64,000 nucleotides of DNA from Dokdonia sinensis (GTDB lineage: Bacteria > Bacteroidota > Bacteroidia > Flavobacteriales > Flavobacteriaceae), in NCBI RefSeq assembly GCF_003688895.1, contig NZ_REFV01000007.1, positions 124,001-188,000 on the forward strand, given 5' to 3'. Numbering within the stretch: the stretch's first letter is position 1; each line of letters opens with the position of its first letter. A program made the position numbers and the translations under genes. This document shows, one piece after another, positions 62,083 to 64,000 of the stretch. The notes beneath the pieces were generated by a model. The model was not told the origin of the DNA, did no database searches, and was given only the letters and a program-made list of their open reading frames with translations.

Positions 62083-63912
62083 ATGTCAGCACACGCAGCA
62101 AACATAGATCACGCTCACGACGAAGATCACGGACATCATCATCACGAGCCAACATTTATTGAGAAGTACATCTTTAGTACGGATCATAAAATGATATCTA
62201 AGCAGTACCTAATTACTGGTTTAATTATGGGTATTATCGGTATAGCAATGTCATTGTTATTCAGACTACAACTTGCTTGGCCTGATCATAACTTTACCGT
62301 TTATGAGGTATTGTTGGGTGATTGGGGTAAAGATGGTGTTATGGACCCGAATATTTACTTAGCCCTTGTGACCATACACGGTACTATTATGGTATTTTTT
62401 GTTCTTACTGCCGGGTTATCAGGAACTTTTAGTAACCTGCTTATACCGTTGCAGATAGGCGCACGTGATATGGCATCTGGATTCCTAAACATGGTATCCT
62501 ATTGGCTATTCTTTGTTTCTTCTGTTATTATGGTGCTGTCTCTGTTTGTGGAGTCTGGGCCAGCAGCGGCAGGATGGACCATTTATCCTCCATTAAGTGC
62601 TTTGCCAGATAGTATTCCTGCTTCTGGAATGGGAATGACTCTTTGGTTAGTGTCTATGGCAATATTCATTGCATCTTCACTTTTAGGATCACTAAATTAT
62701 ATAGTAACCGTTATAAACTTGCGCACTAAAGGAATGTCTATGACGAGACTTCCACTAACAATTTGGGCATTCTTTGTAACTGCTATTATTGGAGTTGTAT
62801 CTTTCCCAGTATTACTTTCTGCAGCGTTAATGTTAATTATGGATAGAAGTTTCGGTACTTCATTTTTCCTATCAGACATTTATATCGGTGGCGAGGTGTT
62901 GCATAACTCTGGAGGTTCTCCAGTATTGTTTGAGCACCTGTTTTGGTTTTTAGGTCACCCTGAGGTTTATATTGTATTACTCCCAGCACTTGGAATTACA
63001 TCAGAAATTATATCTACAAATGCACGTAAACCAATTTTTGGATATCGCGCGATGGTAGCCTCTATACTTGCTATTGCATTCTTGTCTACAATTGTATGGG
63101 GACATCATATGTTTATTTCTGGAATGAATCCATTCTTGGGATCTGTATTTACGTTTACTACGCTTTTAATCGCAATTCCATCTGCTGTAAAAGCATTTAA
63201 TTATATCACAACGCTATGGAAAGGTAATCTCCAGTTTAATCCTGCAATGTTATTCTCAATAGGTTTAGTATCTACATTTATCTCTGGAGGTCTTACGGGA
63301 ATTATTCTTGGAGATAGTACACTTGATATTAATGTACATGATACGTATTTCGTAGTGGCTCACTTTCACTTAGTGATGGGTATATCTGCACTATATGGGC
63401 TATTTGCGGGTGTATACCATTGGTTCCCAAAAATGTTCGAGGGGAAAATGATGAATAAGAACTTAGGATATGTTCACTTTTGGGTAACTGTAATTGGGGC
63501 TTATGGAATCTTCTTCCCGATGCACTTTATAGGAATGGCAGGATTACCTAGACGTTATTACACAAATACGGCGTTCCCTTATTTTGATGATCTTGCAGAT
63601 GTAAATGTCGCAATCACGATATTTGCCTTTATTACCGCATCTGCTCAGCTTGTATTCTTATATAACTTTGTGAGTTCTATTTTTTACGGAAAGGTTGGGG
63701 AAAAGAATCCTTGGAAATCTAATACCTTAGAGTGGACTACTGAGCACAAGCATATTCACGGAAACTGGGCTGGAGCAATCCCTCACGTACACCGTTGGCC
63801 TTATGATTACAGTAAATTGAATAAGGATGAATCTGACTATGTAATTCCTGGTCAGGATTTTGTACCACAACATATACCACTTCAAGAAAACGAAGAAGAG
63901 ATGCATCATTAA
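62083..63912 (+). CDS. coxA: Cytochrome c oxidase subunit I
   Basis: 609 residues, about twelve membrane helices. Visible features are the haem ligands in IHGTIMVFF and VVAHFHLVMG, the CuB/Tyr region WFLGHPEVYIVLLPALG, and the HHMFISGM pair. The core length is typical for A-type oxidases. The N-terminus is His-rich (HAANIDHAHDEDHGHHHHEP), which could bind copper. It reduces oxygen and pumps protons in the inner membrane. Its stop is followed by a terminator at 63957. Confidence 0.96.
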   Translation: MSAHAANIDHAHDEDHGHHHHEPTFIEKYIFSTDHKMISKQYLITGLIMGIIGIAMSLLFRLQLAWPDHNFTVYEVLLGDWGKDGVMDPNIYLALVTIHGTIMVFFVLTAGLSGTFSNLLIPLQIGARDMASGFLNMVSYWLFFVSSVIMVLSLFVESGPAAAGWTIYPPLSALPDSIPASGMGMTLWLVSMAIFIASSLLGSLNYIVTVINLRTKGMSMTRLPLTIWAFFVTAIIGVVSFPVLLSAALMLIMDRSFGTSFFLSDIYIGGEVLHNSGGSPVLFEHLFWFLGHPEVYIVLLPALGITSEIISTNARKPIFGYRAMVASILAIAFLSTIVWGHHMFISGMNPFLGSVFTFTTLLIAIPSAVKAFNYITTLWKGNLQFNPAMLFSIGLVSTFISGGLTGIILGDSTLDINVHDTYFVVAHFHLVMGISALYGLFAGVYHWFPKMFEGKMMNKNLGYVHFWVTVIGAYGIFFPMHFIGMAGLPRRYYTNTAFPYFDDLADVNVAITIFAFITASAQLVFLYNFVSSIFYGKVGEKNPWKSNTLEWTTEHKHIHGNWAGAIPHVHRWPYDYSKLNKDESDYVIPGQDFVPQHIPLQENEEEMHH

Positions 63913-63956
63913 AATTGCGTTTATAGCAATTGTTTTGATGTATATAATTTCATTTT

Positions 63957-63986
63957 AAAACCCATTCGGTAACGGATGGGTTTTTT
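63957..63986 (+). terminator. Terminator of the act-cox operon
   Basis: CCCATTCG (63961-63968) pairs with CGGATGGG (63973-63980), one G-T pair, GTAA loop, flanked by AAAA and a T-run. Confidence 0.9.
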
Positions 63987-63992
63987 GTTTCC

Positions 63993-64000
63993 GCTTTCGC
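63993..64000. repeat. Interspersed palindrome cut by the window end
   Basis: CCGCTTTCGC at 63991-64000 is the left half of the 18-bp form; the right half lies outside the window. Confidence 0.6.

Overview
The window reads as chromosomal DNA of a marine-type Flavobacteriaceae (Bacteroidota), perhaps close to Dokdonia/Krokinobacter; the genus is my guess. Support: promoters of the Bacteroidota type (TAnnTTTG at -7, TTTG at -33), no Shine-Dalgarno sequences, families largely confined to the phylum (DUF4301, STM3941-like, DUF4407, a DUF6090-like remnant), and an alternative complex III (act) operon followed by cytochrome oxidase genes. No insertion sequence, prophage, rRNA operon, CRISPR array or plasmid origin was seen. 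It looks like core genome with a few accessory loci.

Layout. 1-3.1 kb: the tail of an unknown gene, then RNA ligase rtcB divergent from a WYL regulator. 3.4-7.5 kb: tRNA-Asp, a DUF58 protein, a clpP paralogue, trxA and a membrane-type zinc peptidase. 7.7-13.3 kb: a GGGPS/PcrB-family prenyltransferase, then an overlapping salvage operon (YkoF-like, PnuC-like, NadR-kinase-like, DUF4301), arfB and a SemiSWEET. 13.3-23.6 kb: leuS, an S9 peptidase, an MscS channel and a DUF4407 protein. 23.8-34.7 kb: a collagen-amino-acid locus. It has a three-domain kinase/M23/ammoniophospholyase fusion and a six-gene trans-4-hydroxyproline catabolic operon under a divergent AraC regulator. 34.8-37.2 kb: a response regulator / histidine kinase / response regulator set. 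37.2-46.4 kb: housekeeping and envelope genes, tRNA-Leu and a universal stress protein. 46.5-51.1 kb: rimP-nusA-infB. 51.3-64 kb: a SPOR protein, then actABCDEF-coxBA, which moves electrons from menaquinol through alternative complex III to a cytochrome c oxidase.

The most striking feature is not a gene. A short perfect palindrome, GCTTTCGCGAAAGC, occurs 13 times plus one copy cut by the window end, with about 15 degenerate copies. Base composition predicts about 0.0001 copies. Most lie inside conserved genes, read in frame as A-F-A-K-A, L-S-R-K or F-R-E-S. Some sites have a longer form in which a Y-shaped insert with CTGAG/CTCAG arms splits the palindrome; two such copies in opposite orientation flank the muiA-like gene. 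A second interspersed repeat (core TTCTCGACTGCGCTCGAAC) has entered leuS twice in the same frame, and a third family fills the clpP-trxA gap. Together they resemble a population of protein-tolerated interspersed palindromes (HIP1-like or miniature-mobile-like), and this is my best candidate for something undescribed here.
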